Assembly (NCBI RefSeq): GCF_003071345.1 | Contig: NZ_QCYK01000002.1 | Span: 1 to 64,000, forward strand | Source of the DNA: Chitinophaga parva | GTDB taxonomy: Bacteria > Bacteroidota > Bacteroidia > Chitinophagales > Chitinophagaceae | Direction: 5' to 3' | Length of the DNA: 64,000 bases | In this document: positions 8,768 to 17,465 of the stretch, in pieces | Layout of the letters: each line of letters begins with the position of its first letter | Position numbering within the stretch: position 1 is the stretch's first letter | The notes under the pieces: generated by a model | The model's input: only the letters and a program-made list of their open reading frames with translations | The model's database searches: none | What the model was told of the DNA's origin: nothing | Position numbers and translations under genes: made by a program

Positions 8768-10546
8768 ATGGCACAACATGATACCGTCTTAAAAATGCTG
8801 GCGGAGTTTGACGCTAACCAGCTAAATCCCATCAGGGATGACCTGGAAATTGCCAGGATGATCAGAGCCGCATTGCCGGAAAATGAAGAATTTGAGCCCT
8901 TGGTTCTCGCCGAGCTGTACGTATTTTCTTTATTAGAGGATAACGAATACGGCAAGTCGAACTGGCAGACGTATTTCGGCCCCGAATTGAAATTTACGGT
9001 GGATGGGCAAACGTTTGAAGCGATTTCGTTGGATAAGATTACCAAAGAGGTGGTTGATTATTGGGAAAGGCGTACAGAGCAATGTTCCAATCCTATTCTG
9101 AAGAGCAGATATGCTGGAGTAGTTTGGGAGTTCTCAAAAAAAATAAGAAATACTAAAGCGGACTTCAATAAAGTGGGCGTTGCTTATATCAGCAGTTTAC
9201 TTCAAGCTGGCCAAGCCGGTCGCTATGTGTATTCACAAACTGTTCTTAAGAAATTATCAAGAGGGCTTTCCCTTGCTATTGGGTTTAAAAATGATGCTTT
9301 CAAGAATCAGGCAATTGAAAGTATAAGAAAATATGTGAATGACCATGGAGATAAGCCAGGCATCTGGCGTTACAATTACGATTTAATTGTCAAAGAGAAC
9401 TTTAAAGAAGTTGATGCGTCAGTTATAAAAGAGATTGTTGATGATCTGGAGCAAAAATTGTCCATAAGTCTCACTTCAAACAGCAACGGACTGCCAGAAT
9501 TAAATAGTACACATGTAGCCATGGACAGGCTTTTGGACTATTATAAAAGATTAAATGACAAATCAAATATTAAACGCCTTCTTGATAAACTAGCAGCGGC
9601 ATATGAAACTGTAATATCATCATCGCCTCCCATACAAGCGATTCATTTGTTAGGCAAAATGCAGGAATATTATAAATCCAACAATTTTTTCGCAGAAGCA
9701 ACTGAGTGTTACAAAAGAATACAATCGTTGAGTCCTGCGGTGCTTGATGCAATGGTACCCATAGGTACGGAGTTCAAAATGTCTAAAGATGTTATCGACG
9801 AATTTGTTGCAAAGTGTTTGTCGGGAGATATTGCTGAAGTTTTAACACGGTTGGGTGTTGTATTTATTCCTACAAAGGATGCGAACCTTTCAGTATTTGG
9901 AGGCACCGGTATTTCAGCATTACTGACTAGAAGTCTACATGATGGCACCGGTAGAACAGTGGCTAAAGTAGGGCCTTTGAGCACTGACATTTCCGGTAAT
10001 GAAGTTACGAATATATCGACAAACATGTCTTTTGGGTCGGTATTGCTTCATTTCTGCATGAAGGCAGGAAAGGAACAGTTATTGCTAACCTTGGAAAATA
10101 TCATGGAATATTTAAAACATTCCTGTTTAATTGCTCCAGATCGGTATGGGCTGGTTGAAAAGGGGATCGCGGCTTACCTTGAAGGAGACTTCGTGACTGC
10201 TCTTCATATTTTAATCCCACAATTTGAATCGGCCTGTTTAAAATTAGTAGAATTGAACGGCGGAAGTATTTGGAGGGAGGGTAAGAATGGTGGCGATAAT
10301 ATTAGAATTTTAGATGATGTTTTGCGGGATGGGAAATTCATAGAAGCTTTTGGGGAAGACGAATCTTTATATTTCAGGGTTTTGTTTACCGACCAGCGGG
10401 GATGGAATCTCCGGAATAAAGTTTGCCACGGTATGATGAAAACGGACAGTTTTGATTCCCGGAAGGCTGACCGTGTTTTTGTTGCCTTCCTGCTTCTCGG
10501 GCATATCAGATTCCTGGAATTTGAACCTCGTCAGAATCAAGACTGA
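8768..10546 (+). CDS. DUF4209-domain protein with RNxxxHG motif
   Basis: A 592-residue soluble protein, largely helical, without a signal peptide. The C-terminal region (about 400-585) resembles DUF4209; its hallmark RNxxxHG is present as RNKVCHG at 549-555. The N-terminal 380 residues are probably a helical repeat-like module (for example LDKLAAAYETVISSSPPIQAIHLL near 270-295) as in other long DUF4209 proteins. The RNxxxH element resembles the Rx4-6H motif of HEPN nucleases, so an RNase function is possible but unproven. Base composition is more AT-rich than its neighbours, and the gene lies between repeats of the mnmE 3' end, which suggests acquisition. DUF4209 has no established biochemical role that I know of. 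Confidence 0.85.
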   Translation: MAQHDTVLKMLAEFDANQLNPIRDDLEIARMIRAALPENEEFEPLVLAELYVFSLLEDNEYGKSNWQTYFGPELKFTVDGQTFEAISLDKITKEVVDYWERRTEQCSNPILKSRYAGVVWEFSKKIRNTKADFNKVGVAYISSLLQAGQAGRYVYSQTVLKKLSRGLSLAIGFKNDAFKNQAIESIRKYVNDHGDKPGIWRYNYDLIVKENFKEVDASVIKEIVDDLEQKLSISLTSNSNGLPELNSTHVAMDRLLDYYKRLNDKSNIKRLLDKLAAAYETVISSSPPIQAIHLLGKMQEYYKSNNFFAEATECYKRIQSLSPAVLDAMVPIGTEFKMSKDVIDEFVAKCLSGDIAEVLTRLGVVFIPTKDANLSVFGGTGISALLTRSLHDGTGRTVAKVGPLSTDISGNEVTNISTNMSFGSVLLHFCMKAGKEQLLLTLENIMEYLKHSCLIAPDRYGLVEKGIAAYLEGDFVTALHILIPQFESACLKLVELNGGSIWREGKNGGDNIRILDDVLRDGKFIEAFGEDESLYFRVLFTDQRGWNLRNKVCHGMMKTDSFDSRKADRVFVAFLLLGHIRFLEFEPRQNQD

Positions 10547-10635
10547 TTTTGCCGAAGTTGAGGCTTCTTGTGTATCTTTTTATAAGTCACTACTGATACA
10601 GTCACTTTAAGCTCAATGTTGTTCGATAAAAAAAT

Positions 10636-10892
10636 CGTAAGCTCATAATAAATGGAGAGACCATTGATCTTACCGAAACTGAAACCCGTGTGTTGCACAT
10701 CTTTGCATCTTCTCCTAACGAGACAATAGAGCGAAGCAGGCTACAAAAAGAGATATGGGAAGATAAAGTGTTATCGTAGGCCGCAGCCTTGATATGTTCA
10801 TATCAAAACTCAGAAAAAAACTGGAACCTGATCCCAATATTTCCATTGTTGTGATTCGTGGCAAAAGATATAAACTTGAAATCAGCTCTTAA
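10636..10892 (+). pseudogene. Frameshifted remnant of an OmpR-type winged-helix DNA-binding domain
   Basis: The first frame (10636-10776) reads GETIDLTETETRVLHIF then ERSRLQKEIWEDKVLS and meets TAG at 10777. Shifting the frame at that point continues it from 10776 as VGRSLDMFISKLRKKLEPD and IVVIRGKRYKLEISS up to TAA at 10890-10892. Together this is the Trans_reg_C winged helix of OmpR/PhoB response regulators, including the recognition helix (GRSLDMFISKLRKKL) and the wing (RGKRYKL). Upstream there is no receiver domain, and a stop precedes the fragment in the same frame. It is therefore a decayed domain fragment, not a working gene. It sits in the AT-rich segment next to the DUF4209 gene. Confidence 0.85.
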
Positions 10893-11158
10893 GGAAGAAT
10901 TGCCCGCGCTGACATTTTCCCATCCCTATCTTCTACTAATTCCCTTGAATTTTTGCCTTTATTTTCATATAAAATATTGATAGTGAATATTTTATTTTCT
11001 GTATCGGGAAGTGGGAAGGCTCACACCTTCATACCGGATGGTAACCGCCGCAGTTCTATTGCAGCGCAGGATGTGATGCGCTTAATTGCAACATATTTTC
11101 CTTAAATTGATATAGTTAATAACCCGGAATAATCCCATTCAATTACAACTACCCTTTT
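10893..11158. other. AT-rich intergenic stretch containing the right repeat copy
   Basis: No coding frame is seen. The stretch holds the second copy of the mnmE-end sequence at 10997-11014. No convincing promoter for the gene at 11159 is visible. Confidence 0.5.
10997..11014 (+). repeat. Putative attachment site, right copy
   Basis: TTCTGTATCGGGAAGTGG matches the mnmE end at 8527-8544 in 14 of 18 positions, including an unbroken TGTATCGGGAA. Read in frame it again encodes FCIGK, but followed by Trp instead of stop. The two copies are 2470 bases apart in direct orientation and bracket the DUF4209 gene and the winged-helix remnant. Confidence 0.5.
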
Positions 11159-11659
11159 ATGAAAAATGTTATCCTCCAAACAGGCATTTTTTTCCTGTTA
11201 GCCCTTGGTCAAACTTCAATGGCACAAACCAACTGTGATGAATTAAAGAAGGAAAATGAATCCCTCAAAAAGGCATTGCAGATCACTACGCCTGTAAAGA
11301 CAATTACCTCTTCCAAAATAGATTTCAATTTTATAAAATGCGAGGGAAACGCGAAAGAACAAACGGTTGAGATAACACTTACATTGGTAGATCATGATGC
11401 CAACCGGTCGTTTCAATTCTACCGGACCAAAGCTATTGATATAGAGGCAAACGAATATGAAACAAGTGATGTTAAAGTCGGTAGTGAGACTAGCGGGAAT
11501 ACCATTTACACGGACACGCCGATTAAGGCCGTGATTAAATTCACGAAAGTCCTGCCATCAATAAAGATGTTGAAGTTGATCCCGTTGTCTTATTTTAATG
11601 GAGCTCCTGGCAATTCGGTAGAAATTGAATTCCGGGACATTGCGATCGTCTGGAAATAG
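11159..11659 (+). CDS. Small secreted protein of unknown function
   Basis: A 166-residue protein. Residues 1-22 are a signal peptide (hydrophobic core IFFLLALGQTSM, cleavage after MAQ). A short charged helix (CDELKKENESLKKALQ) could form a coiled coil. The remainder looks like a beta-sandwich, with strands such as QTVEITLTLVDHD and AVIKFTKVL and a C-terminal VEIEFRDIAIVWK. I do not recognise a named family. The gene is AT-rich like the preceding ones and lies between the second and third copies of the GTATCGGGAA core, so it may belong to the same acquired segment. Confidence 0.75.
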   Translation: MKNVILQTGIFFLLALGQTSMAQTNCDELKKENESLKKALQITTPVKTITSSKIDFNFIKCEGNAKEQTVEITLTLVDHDANRSFQFYRTKAIDIEANEYETSDVKVGSETSGNTIYTDTPIKAVIKFTKVLPSIKMLKLIPLSYFNGAPGNSVEIEFRDIAIVWK

Positions 11660-11716
11660 GTCAATAATGTTTTGCCTTTAAATCTGTGAAATAACAGGTC
11701 ACACACCCTCTTGCCG

Positions 11717-11726
11717 TATCGGGAAC
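11717..11726 (+). repeat. Third copy of the GTATCGGGAA core
   Basis: GTATCGGGAA again, 716 bases after the second copy and in the same orientation. The flanks (TTGCC before, CAGAC after) do not match the mnmE end, so this copy is weaker evidence and may be chance. Confidence 0.3.
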
Positions 11727-11841
11727 AGACAATTATCTGAAAAACGACAAATGCATTAATGGCGAAGTTTGCCGCATTTTTGATTTGGATTTTTAGTCAA
11801 TTCCCTGGCTATATTATCGCTCATTTGTCCCCGCACAGATA

Positions 11842-12258
11842 CTAAAAACTTCTGAACCTGACACTCGTGGTATCCGGAACACCGGGTTCAATACCTGTAC
11901 TGATCCCAAGGCCATTTGTTACCAACACGGAATCATTGACTGAGCGAATTTTGAGCTTATACCCACCATTTATAACGATAGTATCTTCGCCCTGCCTTTC
12001 CCATGTCCACTCTACTTGCCCATACTGATAGGGCGCCACAATCCAGGTGCAGTAGCTATAGCTTCCGCTGTGATCGCCACTGAATATAGTCCGGAACATA
12101 TCCGTGTTATTCACAGAATCCGTTACGCCGTCCAGGTACCATTGCTTGTCTACAAATTTGGAGATGTCGATGGGAACATGTGGGGCATCGTCTTTTTTAC
12201 AGCCGAAAAGCACTGCCAGTCCCACCAGTGCGGTAAAGGTTATTTGTTTTGAAGTCAT
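11842..12258 (-). CDS. Small lipoprotein of unknown function
   Basis: A 138-residue predicted lipoprotein. The ATG at 12258 is preferred over the in-frame ATG at 12291 because it starts directly at the signal peptide (MTSKQITFTALVGLAVLFGC). The lipobox is VLFGC, followed by KKDDAP, typical of Bacteroidota lipoproteins. The mature part has a lipocalin-like pattern common in Chitinophagaceae: KQWYLDGVTDS, a central GSYSYCTWIV, and DTIVINGGYKLKIRSVNDSVLVTN. The function is unknown. It stands alone on the minus strand, divergent from the TPR gene at 12440. Confidence 0.78.
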   Translation of the reverse strand: MTSKQITFTALVGLAVLFGCKKDDAPHVPIDISKFVDKQWYLDGVTDSVNNTDMFRTIFSGDHSGSYSYCTWIVAPYQYGQVEWTWERQGEDTIVINGGYKLKIRSVNDSVLVTNGLGISTGIEPGVPDTTSVRFRSF

Positions 12259-12315
12259 AGGAGGGTTACATTTTTGAAATTGCTGATTCAAATATATAAA
12301 ATATTTTATAATATA

Positions 12316-12323
12316 TATCTTTG
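12316..12323 (+). promoter_or_regulatory. Possible -7 element upstream of the TPR gene
   Basis: TATCTTTG is a perfect TAnnTTTG match 117 bases before the start at 12440. The expected -33 TTG is not present in the very AT-rich flank, so confidence is limited. Confidence 0.4.
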
Positions 12324-12439
12324 GCTACCAGCAGATGCCTTCCTTTGACTGAAGCCTCCCCAAACCGCCCTCTCCCCAAAAAAAATTAGCATTTCCTTAA
12401 ACCCATTTTCCCGTTCTTTGACCGCAAATCAATTCCCCT

Positions 12440-13564
12440 ATGCGGTATCTGCTGCTCATCGCCGGCATGGCCTGCGCCTGCCTGCCCGCCAAAGCCCAGG
12501 ATGGTAAAGTGAAAAAAATGTACGAAGCCCAGGAGTATGAAACACTCACCACCGGCTACGGCCAGCACCCGGAAATGCTCTCGGCCCGCTCCCTGTACTA
12601 TGTGGGCATGGCCTATTATCTCCTGGAAGATGATGCAAATTGCATAAAGTTCATGGACAAAGTGATTGCCCGGGACCCTAAGAACGCGCGCCCCCACTAT
12701 ATCAAAGGCATTGTAGCCTTTAACCAGCACCAGAACGATACGGCTATTACAGACTTCAAAACCGCCATCGCACTGGATTCTACGGTAGGAGAGTTTTATA
12801 GCGAACTGGGAGATGCCTATCTCGAAAAACAACAGCCCGACCTCGCCCTGGACGCCTTTGAGCGCGCCGCCCGCAAAATGAAAACGCCGGAACATGCCTA
12901 CATGATGATGGCAAACATCTACATGGACCGAAACCAATCCGAAAAGGCCCTGGAAGCCTATTACAACGTAAAGGCAAACATGACCACCGTTACACCGCCG
13001 GTGAAACGCGCGCTGTATAACATCGGATTACTGGAAATGGATTTCCACCGCTACGACCGGTCAGAGACTGCTTTCAAAAACCTGCTGCTCGCAGATCCGG
13101 GCGATTATGAAGTCTACCAGAAACTGGTGCGCGTGGCTTACCTGCAGGACAATCCCGATAAAGCAAAGAATTATAAAACAAAACTCTACGAAGCACATAA
13201 CGCCGGCAAGTTGCATGGTGCCCTGGATGATGGATTTTGCATAGATGTATTTGACTGGAACGGGAGGGAAGTACAGGCTGCAGAGCGCTACCAGCAAGGG
13301 CCCAGCCGGTCTTTCTTTAATAAAGTGGTCTTCTATGTAAACAATGGCGACCGGGCGGAACGCACCGTGCAGCTGGAATACTCTGCTTTGTCCATCCAGC
13401 AGGGAGGGCCTATGTATGTGTTGTGCGGTAACCAGGGTAGCACGCATTACGTGTACGCCACCGGCTTTAACGAAGGATATAAATATGCGGATCTGAAAAA
13501 TGCAGTGCTGGATATACTGAACGGCATGGTGCAACCTGTTTCTTCCACGAAGCTGGTGGAATAA
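12440..13564 (+). CDS. Exported tetratricopeptide-repeat protein
   Basis: A 374-residue protein with a signal peptide (MRYLLLIAGMACACLPAKAQ). Four to six TPR units cover about 25-250; clear ones are SARSLYYVGMAYYLLEDDANC, ARPHYIKGIVAFNQHQNDTA, GEFYSELGDAYLEKQQPDLA and AYMMMANIYMDRNQSEKAL. The C-terminal 130 residues (from about VFDWNGREVQAAERYQ) form a separate domain of mixed strands that I do not recognise. It probably acts in the periplasm as a scaffold. It stands alone between an AT-rich region and the metalloprotease gene. Confidence 0.88.
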   Translation: MRYLLLIAGMACACLPAKAQDGKVKKMYEAQEYETLTTGYGQHPEMLSARSLYYVGMAYYLLEDDANCIKFMDKVIARDPKNARPHYIKGIVAFNQHQNDTAITDFKTAIALDSTVGEFYSELGDAYLEKQQPDLALDAFERAARKMKTPEHAYMMMANIYMDRNQSEKALEAYYNVKANMTTVTPPVKRALYNIGLLEMDFHRYDRSETAFKNLLLADPGDYEVYQKLVRVAYLQDNPDKAKNYKTKLYEAHNAGKLHGALDDGFCIDVFDWNGREVQAAERYQQGPSRSFFNKVVFYVNNGDRAERTVQLEYSALSIQQGGPMYVLCGNQGSTHYVYATGFNEGYKYADLKNAVLDILNGMVQPVSSTKLVE

Positions 13565-13671
13565 TAAACCGCTGCCGCGTAACGGGAAAAAAGGCAGGCT
13601 TGCCAACCGTCCTGCGTAAATTACTGTGTTTGAATACACTTACCCGATCCCCGATAAGCCCACTCCAGCGC

Positions 13672-13704
13672 TGTACTGCAGTGATATTGCAGTGTATTTT
13701 TTTG
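13672..13704 (+). terminator. Possible terminator behind the TPR gene
   Basis: Short stem ACTGCA / TGCAGT followed by a T-rich run. The stem is weak and lies over 100 bases behind the stop codon, so this is tentative. Confidence 0.35.
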
Positions 13705-13827
13705 TTTGCAAAATCTCATTATTTGTCTTAATTTAAAGACGTAGCCCGCGTTATTGTGTTTGTTAGGCCGGTCCATGAGCTGCCCCCGTTAACTACGTTT
13801 TTTTAACCCAAAACGATAAGTTCCCTT

Positions 13828-16251
13828 ATGAAGTACATTTTTACATGCATCACCGTGCTGTTTTTTTTGCACGCGCGTTTGTACGCCCAGCACACATTCC
13901 TGGACAGCGATACGGCTGCAAACGGGAAATACCGTAACATGATCCTGGATGTAAAACAACATCCGGTGCCCGCCGCCCGGTCGGCTGAGTTCTTAAGATC
14001 CGCATTGAAATTGCAGGGACATGACAGCCTGCGTTTGAAAACGGTCCTGGAATCCAGCGGGCGTACGCACCAGGTGTACGAACAGTATTACAAGGGATTC
14101 CGCGTTCCCACCGGCGGATATTCCGTGCACATTCACGATGGCGTTATTGAAACCGCCAATGGAACTATCCAGGACGTGGGTGACCCCTCGCTGCAGGTAA
14201 TGGTGGATGAAAGTACTGCCTTAAAGCTAGCCCTGGCGGCGGTTCCCGCCAAGGTGTATGGCTGGCAGGACGAGGCCACCATGAAAAGTTACCGGGAGGC
14301 GGTCCGCGATCCACAGGCAAGTTTATATCCCAAGGGTGAATTGATCCTCTTCCGGGACGACAGTATCCTGCATGCATTCCGCCTGGCTTACCAGTTCCAT
14401 GTATATGCCGCATTGCCTTTGCAGGATTACAATGTCTTTATCGATGCGCAAACAGGCCGGGTATTGGCAAAACGGAACCTGATCTGTTTTACCAATACCG
14501 CTGCTTCCGGCCAATCGCTCTACAGTGGGTACGTATATTTCACTTCTGATTCATACGGTACCGGCCAGTATCGCCTGATGGAAAGCCGTAGCACGAACAG
14601 TCGCACTGCTACGATCCATACTTATAACAACGCGTCCGGCAGCGGGGCAGAATTCAGCCAGACATCCACTACCTGGCCTACGGACGCGGGATTGGACGTA
14701 CACTGGGGCACGGAAAAAGTGTTTGACTACTGGGCTTCAGTAAGAAGTCGCAACAGCTATGATAATGCCGGTAGTACGCTGAATGGCTATGTGCATACCA
14801 GCCTCACCGCACTGGGATATCCGGACAATGACAATGCTTTCTGGAATCCTACCGTACATGCTATGTATTACGGCGACGGCACCACGCAGTTTAAGGCGGT
14901 GGTAGCGCTGGATGTTATTGCGCATGAGATCGGGCATGGGGTTACACAGTACACCGCCGGGTTGAACAGCAGCTCGGAGGACGCCGCGCTGAATGAAGGC
15001 CTGAGCGATATCTGGGCCAGCGTGATCGAGTACAACAGCGGTACCTATAAGCAGTACTGGACCATTGGGGAAGAGATCATGAAAAACGGGCAGCCTTACC
15101 TGCGTTCCCTGCAAAACCCCAAGGCAAACAGCTATCCTGAATATTATCATGGTACCTATTGGGACTACTCCAACGAGCCGCATAAGAACAGCACCGTGTT
15201 CAGTCACTGGTTTTACCTGCTGGCGAACGGGGGCAATGCCAATAATGAAGCAGGCAATCACTATAATGTGACCGGCCAGGGTGTGAATGGTGCCGCAGAC
15301 ATTGTCTGGGCTGCGCAAACCGGTTATATGTCCACTGTGACCAGCTATGCAGACATGCGCAATGCCACCATCAATGCCGCTACTGCATTGTATGGCGCCC
15401 AAAGCTGCCAGGTAAGGGACGTTACTTACGCATGGTATGCGGTAGGGGTAGGCACCGCGCCCCCGGATGCCAATATGTTGATATCCGGTGCAAATGCCTT
15501 CTGTTCCACGGCTGCCTACACCATCTCTGGTGTACCTGCCGGCCAGACGGTTACCTGGTCGTTGAATACTACCAGCTATGCCAGCCTGGCGGCTTCCGGC
15601 AACGCTGTTACGCTCACCAAGACGGCGCAGGGCCCCATGGTACTGACGGCTTCCCTGCCATATTGTATCACTGCTTCCAAAAGTGTGAGCACGCAGCCGC
15701 TGATGAACCTGAGCAGCGCTATGAACGGCAGCTGCAACGGCTCTTACCAGGATTGGCTGATCTCTGCCAGCCCCAATATGCCGCTGAGCAACTACGTGTG
15801 GACGGCCCAACCCTCCGGCACTAATTCCAGCATTAATATTTACAACCCAAGCGGGTCTTCATCGTACGTAAGTGTGAGAGGTGGCGGCGGTATCACTATC
15901 ACCGCAAAGGATGCCTGCAATGAAAACGTCCAGGACGGCGTTACGGTGTATGCGCCCTGCCCGCAGTCGTTCGCATTCTCCCTTTCTCCCAATCCTGCAG
16001 TGAGCACCGTAAATATCCAGCCCCGTTCCAGCACGGATGTGATGGCGGAGAAACTCGCAGTAACGCCGCAGATCACGCAGGTGAATGTATATGACCAGAT
16101 GGGCAACCGCGTGAGACAGCAGAAGGTAGCCGGTACCAGCACGGTACAGATCAATGTGTCTGGCCTGCGCCTGGGATACTACACGGTTGAAATTGAATAC
16201 AATAATAAACAGAAGGAACGCCAGCAAATTATCGTTGGCTCCGGGCAGTAA
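13828..16251 (+). CDS. Thermolysin-family (M4) metalloprotease with T9SS sorting domain
   Basis: An 807-residue secreted zinc protease. Residues 1-21 form a signal peptide; about 30-215 are the FTP/PepSY-type propeptide (VYEQYYKGFRVPTGGYSVHI). The catalytic domain has HEIGH at 366-370, the third zinc ligand in NEGLSD (E390) and the transition-state histidine H452 in PHKNSTVFSHWFYLL. Cys/Ser/Thr-rich PKD-like modules follow (about 555-710). The C-terminus, FSLSPNPAVSTVNIQP to VNVYDQMGNRV and GYYTVEIEYNN, is a type A T9SS sorting domain, so it crosses the outer membrane through the type IX system and is anchored or released. A strong terminator follows. It likely degrades external protein. Confidence 0.96.
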   Translation: MKYIFTCITVLFFLHARLYAQHTFLDSDTAANGKYRNMILDVKQHPVPAARSAEFLRSALKLQGHDSLRLKTVLESSGRTHQVYEQYYKGFRVPTGGYSVHIHDGVIETANGTIQDVGDPSLQVMVDESTALKLALAAVPAKVYGWQDEATMKSYREAVRDPQASLYPKGELILFRDDSILHAFRLAYQFHVYAALPLQDYNVFIDAQTGRVLAKRNLICFTNTAASGQSLYSGYVYFTSDSYGTGQYRLMESRSTNSRTATIHTYNNASGSGAEFSQTSTTWPTDAGLDVHWGTEKVFDYWASVRSRNSYDNAGSTLNGYVHTSLTALGYPDNDNAFWNPTVHAMYYGDGTTQFKAVVALDVIAHEIGHGVTQYTAGLNSSSEDAALNEGLSDIWASVIEYNSGTYKQYWTIGEEIMKNGQPYLRSLQNPKANSYPEYYHGTYWDYSNEPHKNSTVFSHWFYLLANGGNANNEAGNHYNVTGQGVNGAADIVWAAQTGYMSTVTSYADMRNATINAATALYGAQSCQVRDVTYAWYAVGVGTAPPDANMLISGANAFCSTAAYTISGVPAGQTVTWSLNTTSYASLAASGNAVTLTKTAQGPMVLTASLPYCITASKSVSTQPLMNLSSAMNGSCNGSYQDWLISASPNMPLSNYVWTAQPSGTNSSINIYNPSGSSSYVSVRGGGGITITAKDACNENVQDGVTVYAPCPQSFAFSLSPNPAVSTVNIQPRSSTDVMAEKLAVTPQITQVNVYDQMGNRVRQQKVAGTSTVQINVSGLRLGYYTVEIEYNNKQKERQQIIVGSGQ

Positions 16252-16264
16252 CAATACGGTACAA

Positions 16265-16296
16265 ACGGGCGCTTCCAGCAAGCGCCCGTTTTTTTA
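16265..16296 (+). terminator. Terminator behind the M4 protease
   Basis: Perfect 10-bp stem ACGGGCGCTT / AAGCGCCCGT with loop CCAGC, followed by seven Ts. Confidence 0.92.
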
Positions 16297-16406
16297 TGCC
16301 ATGAAATAATCGTACATTAAAAGAACAGTATCCATTTTTTTTCTCCATGTTATTTGCCGGAAACCGTATCTAAACCATCACTCTTCAACAAAATTGTTAC
16401 CCGGTT

Positions 16407-17360
16407 ATGAAACAAACAACCCGCTTTGCGCTCATGGCTGCGGCCTGCGCAACCCTGTTCTACACAGCCTGTACAAAACAGGACGCTCCATCCAATGCTG
16501 ACCAGACCTCACCCCGCGCCGTCACGGCCAAGTCCGGCCCCATCAGCGTAATGTACGTAGAGGTGAACAACAACAACCTGCTCAACGTGGGCTGCTATTC
16601 CCTGAAGAAAAGCGGCGCCCCGTTCTTCGACTACGCCATCATCTTTGCTGCAAACATCAACTACGACGCCACTGCACACAAAGCGGTGCTGTACAACAAT
16701 CCCAATGTGACAAAGGTGCTCACCAACAAGGCCACTTACATCCAGCCCCTGCAGGCCAAGGGCATTAAAGTAACCTTGTCTATCCTGGGCAATCACCAGG
16801 GCGCCGGCATTGGCAATTTTACAAGCAGGGCCGCCGCGGCTGATTTTGCGCAGCAACTGGCCGATGCTGTAAACACGTACGGCCTGGATGGCATTGACTT
16901 CGATGATGAATATGCAGACTATGGCAACAACGGCCTGCCCCAGCCAAACGACAGCTCCCTGATCCTACTGCTCAGTGAGCTGCGTTCCCGCCTGCCTGGC
17001 AAGACCATTTCTATTTACAACATTGGTGTAGCCGCCAGTTATGGCAGCTACGGCGGGCACACCATCGGGGAATATGCCAACTATGCGTGGAACCCGTATT
17101 ACGGCAGCTACTCCGTGCCGGCCACGCCGGGCCTCACCAAAGCCCAGAAGGGTCCGGCCGCTGTGGATGTAACTTCCACCAGCAGCAGCACATCCACTTC
17201 CTTTGCCCAGCGCACCGTGAGCGATGGTTATGGGGTGATGTTGTTTTATAACCTTACGCAAACGAGCATTGCCAGTTATTTGCAAGGCACGTCGAAAGCA
17301 CTGTATAACGATAGCGTAGTGGCACCGGCCGGTTGCTCACAACCCTGGACCAGCCAGTAA
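16407..17360 (+). CDS. Endo-beta-N-acetylglucosaminidase, Endo H-like (GH18) lipoprotein
   Basis: A 317-residue lipoprotein (signal peptide, lipobox FYTAC, acylated C22). The GH18 motif DxxDxDxE is present as DGIDFDDE at 161-168, with E168 as the acid and D166 assisting. The text around it (DEYADYGNNGLPQPNDSS) and YAWNPYYGSYSVP closely resemble Streptomyces Endo H, which cuts between the two GlcNAc residues of high-mannose N-glycans (EC 3.2.1.96). Endo H family length is about 270-310, so this is complete. It would sit on the cell surface or in the periplasm. It is monocistronic, between terminators; the GH92 mannosidase at 48.5 kb could act on its products. Confidence 0.92.
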   Translation: MKQTTRFALMAAACATLFYTACTKQDAPSNADQTSPRAVTAKSGPISVMYVEVNNNNLLNVGCYSLKKSGAPFFDYAIIFAANINYDATAHKAVLYNNPNVTKVLTNKATYIQPLQAKGIKVTLSILGNHQGAGIGNFTSRAAAADFAQQLADAVNTYGLDGIDFDDEYADYGNNGLPQPNDSSLILLLSELRSRLPGKTISIYNIGVAASYGSYGGHTIGEYANYAWNPYYGSYSVPATPGLTKAQKGPAAVDVTSTSSSTSTSFAQRTVSDGYGVMLFYNLTQTSIASYLQGTSKALYNDSVVAPAGCSQPWTSQ

Positions 17361-17392
17361 CTTTTCCGTATTCCGGTCATGGAGAGAAAAAC

Positions 17393-17428
17393 AACGGCCG
17401 CCTGCAAATCCTTGCAGGCGGCCGTTTT
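17393..17428. terminator. Bidirectional terminator between GH18 and Gfo/Idh genes
   Basis: Perfect 15-bp stem AACGGCCGCCTGCAA / TTGCAGGCGGCCGTT with a four-base loop. T-runs follow on the plus strand and A-rich sequence precedes, serving both convergent genes. Confidence 0.92.
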
Positions 17429-17465
17429 GTGCTTTGCGCGTACGGTATGAAGAGCCTTGTACAAT

